Assembly: GCF_003351345.1 (NCBI RefSeq)
Contig: NZ_QQTO01000027.1
Location: 1-64,000 of the forward strand
Length of the DNA: 64,000 nucleotides
DNA from: Allobosea caraganae
Lineage (GTDB): Bacteria; Pseudomonadota; Alphaproteobacteria; Rhizobiales; Beijerinckiaceae
Direction: 5' to 3'
A program made the position numbers and the translations under genes. Under the pieces are notes generated by a model. The model searched no databases. It saw nothing but the letters and a program-made list of their open reading frames with translations, and was not told the DNA's origin. How positions within the stretch are numbered: position 1 is the stretch's first letter; every line of letters starts with the position of its first letter. Positions 52,555 to 61,752 of the stretch are shown piece after piece.

Positions 52555-53784
52555 CTAGTCAATAATAAACTTCTCGTTGACGTATTTTCCAAGATTATCC
52601 ATGTCAGAGAATACGCTGTAAGCGTCCACTGGGAATATAGTCGATAATTCTGCCGCGCCATATAGGGCCGAAATCCGGCTAAATTCGATTTTTTCCATAA
52701 TATTATTTCCTTTTCTCGTCTTAGTCTGAGTTTCTAGGTCAACACAGCTAAGTCCGTGGACTGTAAACATGGAGTGCTGAGAGGCCAGCCTTTGTTTGCG
52801 CCAAGGAGAGTATATTGGCAATGCCTTCTCATACGGCCATGAGCTTTGGTGAAAAGATCTAAAATAATCATGACCATCTTCTAGGTCTAGGTCAAAAATC
52901 CGCTTATGGCCGCTAGATTTTTCCGACAATTTATATGGATTTAAAACCCAAAGGCATGGTATTCTTAGGTGGGCGGATTTCGAGAGCGCGAAGTTGACAT
53001 TCTCAATTATCGTCGCGCCCTTGACCTTATTTTCATTATACAAATCGATGTAATGTTTTAAGGCAAAATATAATGCAATCGCAGGACTCTCTGTCCAGTC
53101 GAGAAGCCTAGTAAAAACACCGTAGTGCTGCATCAATGCCAACAGTTCCCATGAGGTTCCGATCGACTCACGCCATCTAAATCGGAATTCAATAAATGCT
53201 TCTCTCTCTCCAGGGACAATGGCAGGAACCATCTCGATCTTTGTGCGTGCGCTGCTCAGTTTTAATCTATCTTTCCTAAGGCGATCCTCACATTGTATAA
53301 TGGCGCGCTCAAGTTCGCCCATATTGACGGCTCGTAGGTACATCTGAATATTTGAATTGCTATTCCCTGTTGGTATATCGATATTATGCAGCCCGCAGAT
53401 CGCCAACAATCTATCCGGCGTTATCGATGGAAGCTTGTTATTAGATTTGAGCAGAAACATTTCCGATCGAAGAAATCTTACTTCATCGAGATCTGCTTTG
53501 GATTTGTTGATTCTCAATTTCGCCGAATTTATCTCCGATAAAAAATCTCTTATCCTGCTTCTCTGAAACGATGATATATTCATAATATCAGGATATGAGA
53601 TTCGAGATACATTCTTCAGGTCAGATATATCTGAAGTCATATTTTCCGCTAGCGATTTGCGGTCGTCTTTTAGAGAAGTGTAACCTCTGAATACGGATGG
53701 TAGGAGCTTCCAGCTCGCATCAGCGTGGCCTCTATACCAGGCGCTTGACTCGGAGCAGTGAACGTTTATCCGAGCCTCATCCAA
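52555..53784 (-). CDS. AT-rich FRG-domain protein next to tRNA-Arg
   Basis: An FRG-domain protein of about 409 residues if TTG 53784 is the start. The frame is open to 53952, but upstream codons would translate the tRNA-Arg gene. FRG elements are SSAWYRGHADASWKLLP and LMQHYGVFTRLLDWTESPAI, separated by a long helical insert (about 150 residues) rich in Lys, Ile and Asn. Base composition is strikingly AT-rich compared with everything around it, a sign of transfer from a distant source. The TTG has AAGGA only a few bases upstream. FRG proteins are linked with defence and toxins. It is a different subfamily from the FRG protein at 18769. Confidence 0.75.
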   Translation of the reverse strand: MDEARINVHCSESSAWYRGHADASWKLLPSVFRGYTSLKDDRKSLAENMTSDISDLKNVSRISYPDIMNISSFQRSRIRDFLSEINSAKLRINKSKADLDEVRFLRSEMFLLKSNNKLPSITPDRLLAICGLHNIDIPTGNSNSNIQMYLRAVNMGELERAIIQCEDRLRKDRLKLSSARTKIEMVPAIVPGEREAFIEFRFRWRESIGTSWELLALMQHYGVFTRLLDWTESPAIALYFALKHYIDLYNENKVKGATIIENVNFALSKSAHLRIPCLWVLNPYKLSEKSSGHKRIFDLDLEDGHDYFRSFHQSSWPYEKALPIYSPWRKQRLASQHSMFTVHGLSCVDLETQTKTRKGNNIMEKIEFSRISALYGAAELSTIFPVDAYSVFSDMDNLGKYVNEKFIID

Positions 53785-53843
53785 TTTCCTTAGAAATGCA
53801 GCCCACTCCGCTTGAGCTGGGGGAACAGTTGTCCCACTGGAAT

Positions 53844-53919
53844 TGGTGGACTCGGATGGGTTCGAACCATCGCCCCCCGGATTAGATGTCCGGTGCTCTG
53901 CCAACTGAGCTACAAGTCC
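53844..53919 (-). tRNA. tRNA-Arg (anticodon TCT)
   Basis: Acceptor GGACTTG pairs with CGAGTCC (one G-U), D-arm AGCTCAGTTGGCAGAGC, anticodon stem CCGGA/TCCGG with loop CATCTAA giving TCT, TTCGAAC T-loop and encoded CCA. Length 76 nt. The AT-rich FRG frame continues from its 3' end, a typical tRNA-integration geometry, though no second copy of the tRNA 3' end is seen in the window. Confidence 0.97.
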
Positions 53920-54090
53920 TAAGGGTCCTTCATCTGTCATCATGATCGCCACTGGGTTGTTGCGTCAAGGAAATAAAGAGGAATTAGACAACCTATCAGC
54001 CCTAAATGCTACTCGTCCGCTGAGCGAAACCTCGACCTCAAGTAAATTCATTTGCAGCTGCGGCATAAGTCGCCTGCGCATCGCAGCTAG

Positions 54091-55497
54091 CTAACTATCT
54101 CGAAACCATTTCGGAAAGCGCGGGTCCTCGGCCAAGTCTAACTCTAATCGCGTGTTCTCCGTGATCGCGCCGACGGTGAAGGCGCCAACGGCCCTCAATG
54201 TCGTTCGGACTTCGCCCTGGGCCGATGGCTCCACTACCTCGGACCGGGGGTCGAATGTCGGATGGTAATGGAAGCGGACGCTCTCTCGAAGGCGACGCTT
54301 GCCGCTTCCTTTCACGACAAGATCGAACTCAACATAGTCTCTGCGCCTCCTGACATTGGCGACCCGCAAACTGAGCCCGTCGCTTTCACTGGCCTGGCCA
54401 AACCGTCCCTTGTGCGGGTCCAGGTTAAAGAGGTCGGTCTGCTCCGTGATGTCGGGCGCACTCGCAAGAATCGTAGATGGGAGCCTGGACGCTTGCGGCG
54501 ACGCCACGACCCGGATCGAGATATCTTTCTCTTTTCTCGGAGGCGGCGTCTGCCCCCGATTCCCGAGGGCGGTGAGTAGCGCGAGCAGGTTGTCGTGGGA
54601 GTAGCTTTGACCATCGGGTGTAGGTTCTATCCGATAGAAAACCGTATGCAGTCCGTACTTGCCTTGCATCCTTCTCCGAATGAGGTCGCGCTCTGGCGCC
54701 GTCCGATAGCCGAAGATCGCGAAGTGGCGGCGCCAATGACGCTTTGCCGCATCTTTCTTTGCCGGCAGCGGTGGGTTCGGTAGGCTGAAAAGTACTTCCC
54801 GCATGATTTGCGAGAGGTCCGGATCGTTCATCGAAAACCCGATGAAGACCACCGGTTGGGTCATGAACAGCGCCATGAGCCGTCGCCGGTTCTCTTCCCT
54901 CAGATACGTTCGGCTGTAAGCGCTTTCCGTCAGCACGATGTTCTGTGGCGCGAGCGCATGTCCGTGCAGGTAGACGATCGATGAAGGTGCGTTAGGGTCG
55001 CTTAGGTCCGCAAAGAAATCATGGACCTGATCTACCTGGCTCCAATCGACGCGCTTCGGCGCGGTACCCATGGCCCGTTCCATGGCGATTTCCGCACAGA
55101 ACTCGAAGTTGGTCGTCAAAATGTGTCGGAAGCCGAGTTTCGCGATCGTATGGTGGGGCTCGACCACATCGCGACGCTCGCCGAAGGTCGAGCCCATGAA
55201 CGCGTCGAAACGTTCCGGTCCCAACGAGTTGTAGAGCTCCTCGGCCTGCCAGGCGGGATCCTGCAACTCCTTGAGGACACTCAACAGCTTTGGGGCCGTG
55301 GAGCCACCCTTGCCAAGCTCGTCGTTGAGCTGGTGCAGCAATTGGTCCCACGAGGGATACCCTGTCGGTATGCTGGCGCCTGCCCCAACCAGCGCGAGTG
55401 GCCGCCCGCGCTTCATCAGATCCACCAAGGATACATATTGCTCGTCATTGTCGAAGGGAGAGAGTTCCATCTCGCGCGCTTGACTGCGGGTAGCCAT
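54091..55497 (-). CDS. SIR2-domain protein with pYEATS-like C-terminus
   Basis: A 468-residue protein. The N-terminal SIR2-type NAD-binding domain has LVGAGASIPTG (36-46), ILTTNFEFCAE with Asn at 130, VYLHGHALAP with the catalytic-type His at 178, and VVFIGFSMNDPDL. Defence SIR2 proteins usually hydrolyse NAD+ to halt infected cells. The C-terminal ~110 residues ('RESVRFHYHPTFDPRSEVVE', then GEVRTTLRAVGAFTVGA and TRLELDLAEDP) match the pattern of prokaryotic YEATS-like beta-sandwiches found in conflict systems. The start lies one base after the stop of the CHAT gene, so they form an operon. Last gene of the set. Confidence 0.85.
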   Translation of the reverse strand: MATRSQAREMELSPFDNDEQYVSLVDLMKRGRPLALVGAGASIPTGYPSWDQLLHQLNDELGKGGSTAPKLLSVLKELQDPAWQAEELYNSLGPERFDAFMGSTFGERRDVVEPHHTIAKLGFRHILTTNFEFCAEIAMERAMGTAPKRVDWSQVDQVHDFFADLSDPNAPSSIVYLHGHALAPQNIVLTESAYSRTYLREENRRRLMALFMTQPVVFIGFSMNDPDLSQIMREVLFSLPNPPLPAKKDAAKRHWRRHFAIFGYRTAPERDLIRRRMQGKYGLHTVFYRIEPTPDGQSYSHDNLLALLTALGNRGQTPPPRKEKDISIRVVASPQASRLPSTILASAPDITEQTDLFNLDPHKGRFGQASESDGLSLRVANVRRRRDYVEFDLVVKGSGKRRLRESVRFHYHPTFDPRSEVVEPSAQGEVRTTLRAVGAFTVGAITENTRLELDLAEDPRFPKWFRDS

Positions 55498-55498
55498 G

Positions 55499-58400
55499 CT
55501 ATGAGCCCTTCTTCAAGCGGAACTCGGGATCGCCATAAAGGATGTAGTCGGCCCAATCTCCTTGCCCTGCTTTGGCGAGACCCCGACGTGAGGCCATCAA
55601 TGCGTCCCCCAGTGTGTCACCGCGAAGCACGGCGTCGTAGAACGCTGGTGCGAATAACTCCGCTGCGGTGTCGCCGACCGGCCAGTAGGTACCGACGTAA
55701 TTGGCAACTCCGCCGCGCAGGAACGCCTCCGCAAAACCTACGTTGCGCCGGATCAAATCGGGCGCCGGGCCGGGCGTCGCCTCCGTGCGGCGGATGCGCC
55801 CGGCTTCGCAAGCATTGAAGAACACCAGACTCGGCAAGCTTCCCAGACCTGCGAGCTCCGCCCCCGACAGCACTTCCCGACCTGCACAGAGGATCCCGCT
55901 TCGCGAGGGGGCGTCCTGGTCGAAGAAGGCATGCCCTGCATAATGGACAACGTCGAAGTCGCCCGATCGGAAGCATCGCAATAACTCGCTGCGGCGAGCG
56001 GCTGCCTGAGCCAAACGGTGGACCTCGACCCTGCCTTTTTCCTTGAGTAGCGCTTCTACGCGATCGCCCTCCTCGCGTGCTCCCTCGAGATCTTCGGTGG
56101 GATCGACGACGAGAAGGACGCGCAAGGTCGGCCGCATTCGCCTTTCCTCTAGCCATTTGGCGACGGATAGATCGTCCGCCTCGTATCGATGGCTTAGGCC
56201 GCCGGCGAGAGCGGGGGCCTTGCCATTCACGTAGATTGCATCCCAAGGAATCCGCGAGGCCTTGGCATCGTGGACTACCACGACGTGTTCGTCGGGGAAC
56301 TGGCCGAGGATTGTCACGATGGGGTCGGGCAGGACCATGCTCGCGAGCTTCTCGCCGAAGGCCGCCATTTTTTCGGCGGGCGGGGCGCCGTCGACGACCC
56401 TAGCGAGGTGCTTGGCCAAGGCATCCTCGTCCAGCGGTTTCCAGCTGCGGTGTATTGCGGCCTTCGATCCCTTGGTGAGGACGGACGCGGTCAGTCCCGG
56501 TCGATCGTTCTCGTCCTCCGTCTGCCGCACCAGAAGGTAGACGGGTTCCCTGCCGGCGGCCTTCTGATCGCGGACCGCCGAATGCATCGTGTCCGACGCC
56601 GGCAATTCGCGAGTCCTCAACGTGAGTTGTATGCCGTCGAATAACTCGCCGCCCGTCAGATCGTAGAGGTCGCGCGTCAACTGAGCATACCGTCTCGGAT
56701 CAGTCTCGCAGATCGTGACGCGATGGAAAATCTGGTCACGATCGGCATCGAGAAGGCCGCGCACGAATCCAGTCAGCAATCGCTGGAGGCCGACTTTCGC
56801 AATCATGCCCGAGGAGCCGCCCATCAATACCGTGGCGAAGTCCGAAACATGGCTGGAGACGAAAGTACGGATCAGATTCTCGCCAACGATTTCAAGCGTG
56901 CTCTCGTTGAAGCTGTCGATGGGCCCCAACCCCGCAAATGCGACGAAGTCGGCGCGAAGCGGGTTGCGCCCTTTGGGAAGGACCGAAACTTCTCCGATAT
57001 TTCCGTTGAACATCCGGCGCCCAAGCGCTTGGGAAATTCCGCCATTCAGCAATCGGTCGACGGTGAGCGCGGCCCCGCCAGGGGATACGTTCTTGAAAAG
57101 ACCGAGCACGTAGGCGTCCGCGTCCGCTTCCGTAAGGCTACCGTGCGCGAGGACGATATCGAGATGCCGGTGCCGCTGCCGACTGATGACCAAGCGGTCG
57201 GTGAAGGCGATCTCATCCCGCTGGCCACTCGGTGCGCCACCGGCCGTCATCGCTGCCGCACCTCCGTCCGCAGGGGCGGCGAACTCCTCGATGACTTGCC
57301 TTTCCTCGCGCGTGCTAAGCCGTCGACCACGATTGCCTTCGTAGATGTCGACGCCAAGCTCACTTTCGGTGACGACCCTGACTTGAGCGCTGCGCCGACG
57401 TGTGATCTCGGTAGGAAGTTCGGTCGTCCTTCCGGTGGCAATGAGGCTCTGAACCGCCCTCGCCACCGCGGCGTTGTTCGGAAGGGAACCGTGCTCCTCC
57501 TCGACGTAGTAAGTACCCTCGGCATCCGAGAGCGTCGCGCAAACCGTCGGCACGGTGCCGTCGCCTTCGTTGGTCATTGTGTACGCGAACTCGGCGCCGA
57601 TGATGTTCGCCTCGACAACGGTTTGCTGATTTATGCCGATAATCTGAAAGATACCCTTCGGGCTCGCCTTACCTGTCGGTAGCGCCTTCTGTACCGCTTT
57701 AGCGCGCTTCAAAAGGTTCTCGTCGGGTCTCGGGCCACCGCTGGGCCAGTTCCCGAGATCGAAGAGATCGAGCGGGATTATGCCCGGCGACGGGAACATC
57801 TCGGAAAGGCCTTGGAATGTCCCGAAGATCTCCGCCAATTCGTTTTGATCGTGCGTAAAATCGATGAATGCAAGCTTTCGCACGACCGAATGCGCACCAC
57901 GGAAAGCTTGGAGTGGCGAGAACGATCCGTGGTGTGGCGTGCCGAGCGTGATGATCCTGCCAAGCCGCTCGGGTGGAGTTTTCAAGCAGGCGCGTGCGAC
58001 GAGGCCTCCCATGCTGTGGGCTACGAGGTGGACCTCTTTGCCCTCCGTATCGAGCGACTTAGCCAGCATTTCGCCGGTCTCGGCAACGCTGTGGCGCCAG
58101 TCATAGGGCCAAAAATCCGCGTCGAAGCCTCCGATGCGGAGGCGATACTTCAGCTTGAGGTAAGTCGACAGCATAACGCCCAACGCCCCGACCTGAACGC
58201 CGGCTTCCGGGGGAAGTCGCAGCTTGGAAAGCTGTCCGACCATGACGTCGAGCAGGTCGAGCCAAATCTCGTCGTTAACGGTACCGAGCGTCGATCCCAT
58301 GATGCCGGGAAGAATCAGAACACGTGTGCCGCCGCGGGTCGAGCGGGCATCCGCCTCGCGTGCCAGTTGCTTTAGTTCGGCATAGGCGCGCGCTCCGAAC

Positions 58401-58582
58401 TTATCTTCGAGAATGCCGGCATCCGTGTCGGTCACGAGCGCTCGTTCGACGAACTTCTCAGTCAATCGATGCGATAGCGCATCTTCTCGTGCCGCCTGGG
58501 CGGCACCTCTTGAACTCGCGTCATCAGCTAGTTCTTTGGGCCTCGTCCTCTTCGACGTGCCTTTTCTGCTGTCGCCGGCCAT
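55499..58582 (-). CDS. three-domain fusion: lipase-like hydrolase, macro-like domain, CHAT protease
   Basis: A 1027-residue protein. ATG 58582 follows AGGGGGG. Domain 1 (about residues 85-400) is an LCAT-like alpha/beta hydrolase with LVAHSMGGLVAR (S190), GDGTVP (D341) and EEHGSLP (H364), a complete triad. Domain 2 (about 455-680) resembles the N-terminal macro-like domain of leucyl aminopeptidases (DAYVLGLFKNVSPGGAA, then ADFVAFAGLG). Domain 3 is a CHAT caspase-like protease with VVHYAGHAFFD (H884) and VFFNACEAGR (C925), ending in DYILYGDPEFRL. The operon also encodes a trypsin-nuclease fusion and a SIR2 protein. A protease that activates a partner effector is the natural reading, by inference. 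Confidence 0.88.
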   Translation of the reverse strand: MAGDSRKGTSKRTRPKELADDASSRGAAQAAREDALSHRLTEKFVERALVTDTDAGILEDKFGARAYAELKQLAREADARSTRGGTRVLILPGIMGSTLGTVNDEIWLDLLDVMVGQLSKLRLPPEAGVQVGALGVMLSTYLKLKYRLRIGGFDADFWPYDWRHSVAETGEMLAKSLDTEGKEVHLVAHSMGGLVARACLKTPPERLGRIITLGTPHHGSFSPLQAFRGAHSVVRKLAFIDFTHDQNELAEIFGTFQGLSEMFPSPGIIPLDLFDLGNWPSGGPRPDENLLKRAKAVQKALPTGKASPKGIFQIIGINQQTVVEANIIGAEFAYTMTNEGDGTVPTVCATLSDAEGTYYVEEEHGSLPNNAAVARAVQSLIATGRTTELPTEITRRRSAQVRVVTESELGVDIYEGNRGRRLSTREERQVIEEFAAPADGGAAAMTAGGAPSGQRDEIAFTDRLVISRQRHRHLDIVLAHGSLTEADADAYVLGLFKNVSPGGAALTVDRLLNGGISQALGRRMFNGNIGEVSVLPKGRNPLRADFVAFAGLGPIDSFNESTLEIVGENLIRTFVSSHVSDFATVLMGGSSGMIAKVGLQRLLTGFVRGLLDADRDQIFHRVTICETDPRRYAQLTRDLYDLTGGELFDGIQLTLRTRELPASDTMHSAVRDQKAAGREPVYLLVRQTEDENDRPGLTASVLTKGSKAAIHRSWKPLDEDALAKHLARVVDGAPPAEKMAAFGEKLASMVLPDPIVTILGQFPDEHVVVVHDAKASRIPWDAIYVNGKAPALAGGLSHRYEADDLSVAKWLEERRMRPTLRVLLVVDPTEDLEGAREEGDRVEALLKEKGRVEVHRLAQAAARRSELLRCFRSGDFDVVHYAGHAFFDQDAPSRSGILCAGREVLSGAELAGLGSLPSLVFFNACEAGRIRRTEATPGPAPDLIRRNVGFAEAFLRGGVANYVGTYWPVGDTAAELFAPAFYDAVLRGDTLGDALMASRRGLAKAGQGDWADYILYGDPEFRLKKGS

Positions 58583-58748
58583 CTGCGCCCCCCTAGGACG
58601 GACCGGCCGCAATGCTCGCACGAGTTGCGGCCAACCAAAAGCGGAAGTTTCGTCCAGAGTTTACTTAGTCGGCGTTGAATGGGAGCGCCCCTTGTTACCA
58701 TGCCTTTAGGACAGTAACTGCCGGGCTGCACAACGCCCTTGGGAAGAC

Positions 58749-59117
58749 CTATGTATCAGACTTCCGGTTCGTCCCGATCACTACCCTCTGAACCATTGTC
58801 TCATAGCCCGATCTCGCGCGAACCGCCTGCTGGTACGAGAAGCGCCAGCGCGTCGCGTCAGCATTTGGATCGCCAGCACAATCTGCGCTCGTCGGCGGCA
58901 GGTCCCTGCAGCGAAATGATCTCGCCGTGCTTGTCGTCGGGCAGACGCGCGAAATGCTTTTCCCCATGTGCGAACCGCGGTGAGCCTGCAGGTCCTCGGC
59001 GGGGCTGGGAGTCGTCGAGACGAGAGCGAAGAGGGCAGCGGCCATGGCCGCTCCGACGTCCTTTGCGAACCGATGTTGGAGAGGACGGAATCCCTCCGAA
59101 CCTTGTCTGGTGGACAT
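58749..59117 (-). CDS. possible small gene between nuclease and CHAT genes
   Basis: A 122-codon ATG frame on the operon strand fills most of the 580-bp gap between two large genes. An Ala-rich stretch ('AAMAAALFALVSTTPSPAED') could be a signal or membrane segment, and the rest has several Cys (VCPTTSTARSFRCRDL, SADCAG). There is no good ribosome site and no family. It could be a small partner or immunity protein, or simply non-coding spacer. Confidence 0.3.
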   Translation of the reverse strand: MSTRQGSEGFRPLQHRFAKDVGAAMAAALFALVSTTPSPAEDLQAHRGSHMGKSISRVCPTTSTARSFRCRDLPPTSADCAGDPNADATRWRFSYQQAVRARSGYETMVQRVVIGTNRKSDT

Positions 59118-59163
59118 GGGTTAAGACAGCGACGGCACTCGCAGAGGACGGGACCGCCGCCGG

Positions 59164-61317
59164 TCAGAGGCCGGCAATGTCCCGCGGTGATGCCAACCTG
59201 ACCGATAGTTGGCCCGAGAGGGTGTCCGCCTGCAGCAGGGCATCTTCGAACACAAGGCCCGCCTCCTTGGCGATCTCGCTCAACGAGACCTGATACTTGT
59301 CGAACCGACCAGGCCCGAACCGCTCGATCCCGAAGCGGTCGACGACCGCGCGTTGGCTCAAGATGAAACCGTACGCCTTCAATTCCGGCTTCGGCGCCGT
59401 CCGGTCGACGACGCAGACGACCTTCCAGAACCGAATCGGGTATTGGATCTCCCCTCGACCGAAATCCTTCCTCGGATCGTCGGAAGCCAGGATCGGCCCG
59501 GCGAGCAGGCATGCCTTCGTATCTCCATCCCGTCGGCTCTGTTGGATGTGGTTCTCGAATGCGCCCCAGACCCCTTCCATTCCCTTGTAAGTCTTGTCGT
59601 TACGCCCGGGAGTGGACTGGTTGAACGCCTCGTGCTGGGGCGTGCAATTCGTCCAGTGGAAGGTATCCGAGTTCGCGAATTCGATCTCCCGCTCGTCGTC
59701 GCCCCACTCGTTGTCCTCGCGGCGGACGATGTGCCCCCGATCGATGTTTCCTGCCGGTTTGTAGAAGTCCGCGTCGAAGACCTGGCAGATGGCGGGGATG
59801 CGCGGGTCGGGAATCCAGCGATCGCGGCCCCATTCCTCGCGGTCCTTATCCGTCTTCCGAGTGGGATCGTAATCGACGTTCGCGGCCGACCACATCTGCA
59901 GTCGCCGGGGTTTGTTCATCATCAGCTCGAAGTGGTGGTACTTGAGGACGAGCGGCTTGCCATCCTCGCCCTTGAGCATCTCCTCGATCCGGTCGGGTTG
60001 CACCGACGGGACCGGAACGACGATCTCACCTTCCTCGTCCAGGAAGCTCGGGCTGTATCCCTTACGCAGGTCGTAATCGGGATCGAAGCGAATGGACCGC
60101 TCCACGGCGAACGCAACCGTGCGGCTGGTCGAGCTGGTCGAGGCGTCCGCCGCGGGCGTCCCCGCGACGTTCACGTTTATCGTCACCGGTCCGGTGAAGG
60201 TCACGGTCATCCCTGCCATGGTTCCCCCCCTTTTGATCGCGTTCCCTAGCGTTTCGAGGCTTTGCGGCTGGATAATCTCCATCGCCTCCGCGACCGGATC
60301 CCCGGTCGTCGCGAGGAGGTCTTCGAGGATGTCCTGCTCGGATCGATCCGGAAGCCGGGCCGACCTGAGATGGGACACGATCGCGCTAATCCTGACCCCC
60401 TCGTTGGCGATCCAATGAACCCGATCGTCCCCCATCTCCTTGAACCACGGCGTTCCGTCGAGAGCGAGCGCCCGGCCGTCGCGCATTTGGGGTATCGATG
60501 CGTGGTGCAGCGCCACTAACTCCCAGCGATCGCTGAACGCCGGCGATCCGGATGAGCCCTCCAACGTATCCGTCTCGTACTGAAGGAAGCCTTCCTCCAG
60601 TATGTCGACGAGCCTGTTTTGGGAAATCGCGTACTGCTTCGGCCGACCTTCGGGGTGTTGGATGATGTGGACCGGCTGCCCTTTGAGGATCTTCGGCATG
60701 GCCTCAACCAAGGTGTTTTGGCCCATCGACGCCAGATCGCTTCCTTCGTTCGAGCGCGGCGCCACGGCAAGGATCGCGAAATCCAGCCGCTCGTCGCTGA
60801 CGAAGAAGCGGGAAGGTTCGAGTTCGAAGGTGACGCCGCGTTCGACGCCTCGCTCCGAGCGCTCGTAAAGGAAGTGCGCGGCGCATCCCCTTGCATCGCC
60901 GCGCCCCTGGAAAACGTGCCAGTTGGTGATCAACAGATCAGGAGCGACCAGGAAGCCCGTAGCGAACCCCTGCGCTTCCGTGCCGGGGCCACCCTGTTCG
61001 ACGATCCGGGCGACGGAACGCCCCGCTTTCCTTGCGGCTGCATTCGGGGCCATTTCGTCGAAGTCGAGGGTCGCGCCCATCCGTCGCTCGATGCCGAACG
61101 GCAGGTCGCGGCGGGTTCGAATGTTGCGAAGGGCCTTCATGCCCTCGACGCGATTTACGAAAGCGTCGCGTCTCTGAGGGCTGTCCGCCGCACCGGGGCC
61201 GGCTTCGGCGATAAGAGCTTTGTTATGTGCCCTCTCAGGCGCACGTTGCTCGTACCGCTCCATAGCGGATCTCTGCACTTCCCGACGAGCTTCTCGCAGA
61301 CGACGCAGCCGATCCAT
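59164..61317 (-). CDS. trypsin-like protease fused to DNA/RNA non-specific endonuclease
   Basis: A 717-residue two-enzyme fusion. The protease domain (about residues 100-320) has the chymotrypsin-type triad: TNWHVF (H134), ERLDFAIL (D179) and EGSSGSPA (S256). A linker of about 90 residues carries 'MAGMTVTFTGPVTINVNVAG'. The C-terminal nuclease (about 450-700) is of the NUC/EndoG beta-beta-alpha-metal type with DRGHIVRRED (H529) and CTPQHEAFNQ (N566). There is no signal peptide, so both act in the cytoplasm. A protease that frees its own nuclease when triggered would be a suicide effector. First gene of the operon with the CHAT and SIR2 genes. Confidence 0.88.
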   Translation of the reverse strand: MDRLRRLREARREVQRSAMERYEQRAPERAHNKALIAEAGPGAADSPQRRDAFVNRVEGMKALRNIRTRRDLPFGIERRMGATLDFDEMAPNAAARKAGRSVARIVEQGGPGTEAQGFATGFLVAPDLLITNWHVFQGRGDARGCAAHFLYERSERGVERGVTFELEPSRFFVSDERLDFAILAVAPRSNEGSDLASMGQNTLVEAMPKILKGQPVHIIQHPEGRPKQYAISQNRLVDILEEGFLQYETDTLEGSSGSPAFSDRWELVALHHASIPQMRDGRALALDGTPWFKEMGDDRVHWIANEGVRISAIVSHLRSARLPDRSEQDILEDLLATTGDPVAEAMEIIQPQSLETLGNAIKRGGTMAGMTVTFTGPVTINVNVAGTPAADASTSSTSRTVAFAVERSIRFDPDYDLRKGYSPSFLDEEGEIVVPVPSVQPDRIEEMLKGEDGKPLVLKYHHFELMMNKPRRLQMWSAANVDYDPTRKTDKDREEWGRDRWIPDPRIPAICQVFDADFYKPAGNIDRGHIVRREDNEWGDDEREIEFANSDTFHWTNCTPQHEAFNQSTPGRNDKTYKGMEGVWGAFENHIQQSRRDGDTKACLLAGPILASDDPRKDFGRGEIQYPIRFWKVVCVVDRTAPKPELKAYGFILSQRAVVDRFGIERFGPGRFDKYQVSLSEIAKEAGLVFEDALLQADTLSGQLSVRLASPRDIAGL

Positions 61318-61752
61318 TTGCCGGCGTTCTCCGTAGGACGCTTACTTGAGGTGTAGTCGATCAACGTTACAGTTCGAAGGCGGCGAAGTTCTTCATCCGC
61401 AACGGATCCCGAGCTCACGCAAGCATCGTCGCTCTGTAGGCGCGACGCTGGCCCGCCGAAGTCGAGGTCATTGGATGCGTAGAAAGGCTTCGGCTGGATT
61501 TCGTCTATCCGGCCCCGTCCGGATATCCGCGTCGAGCTTGAACCATCGATTTCACGAATGGTGGCCGGCGATCCGACGCAACGTCAAGAGAGATTGGTGC
61601 CGCGGGGAAAGTTTTCTCTTTCGGCTAACCCGGCCCGCAGTCGTCGGATGGGGGGTATGAGTCGACGGCTTTTCGCATCGTCCGCGGGCAATGCGGCGGA
61701 AAGGTCGAAGGTCGCCGGGCATAGTTGTGGCGCGAGGCGACGTCGTCCTAGG
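61318..61752. other. divergent intergenic region
   Basis: A 435-bp stretch between the protease-nuclease gene (minus) and the jetA fragment (plus). Frames on both strands are short and without ribosome sites. It presumably carries the operon promoter; no boxes or repeats are obvious. Confidence 0.35.
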
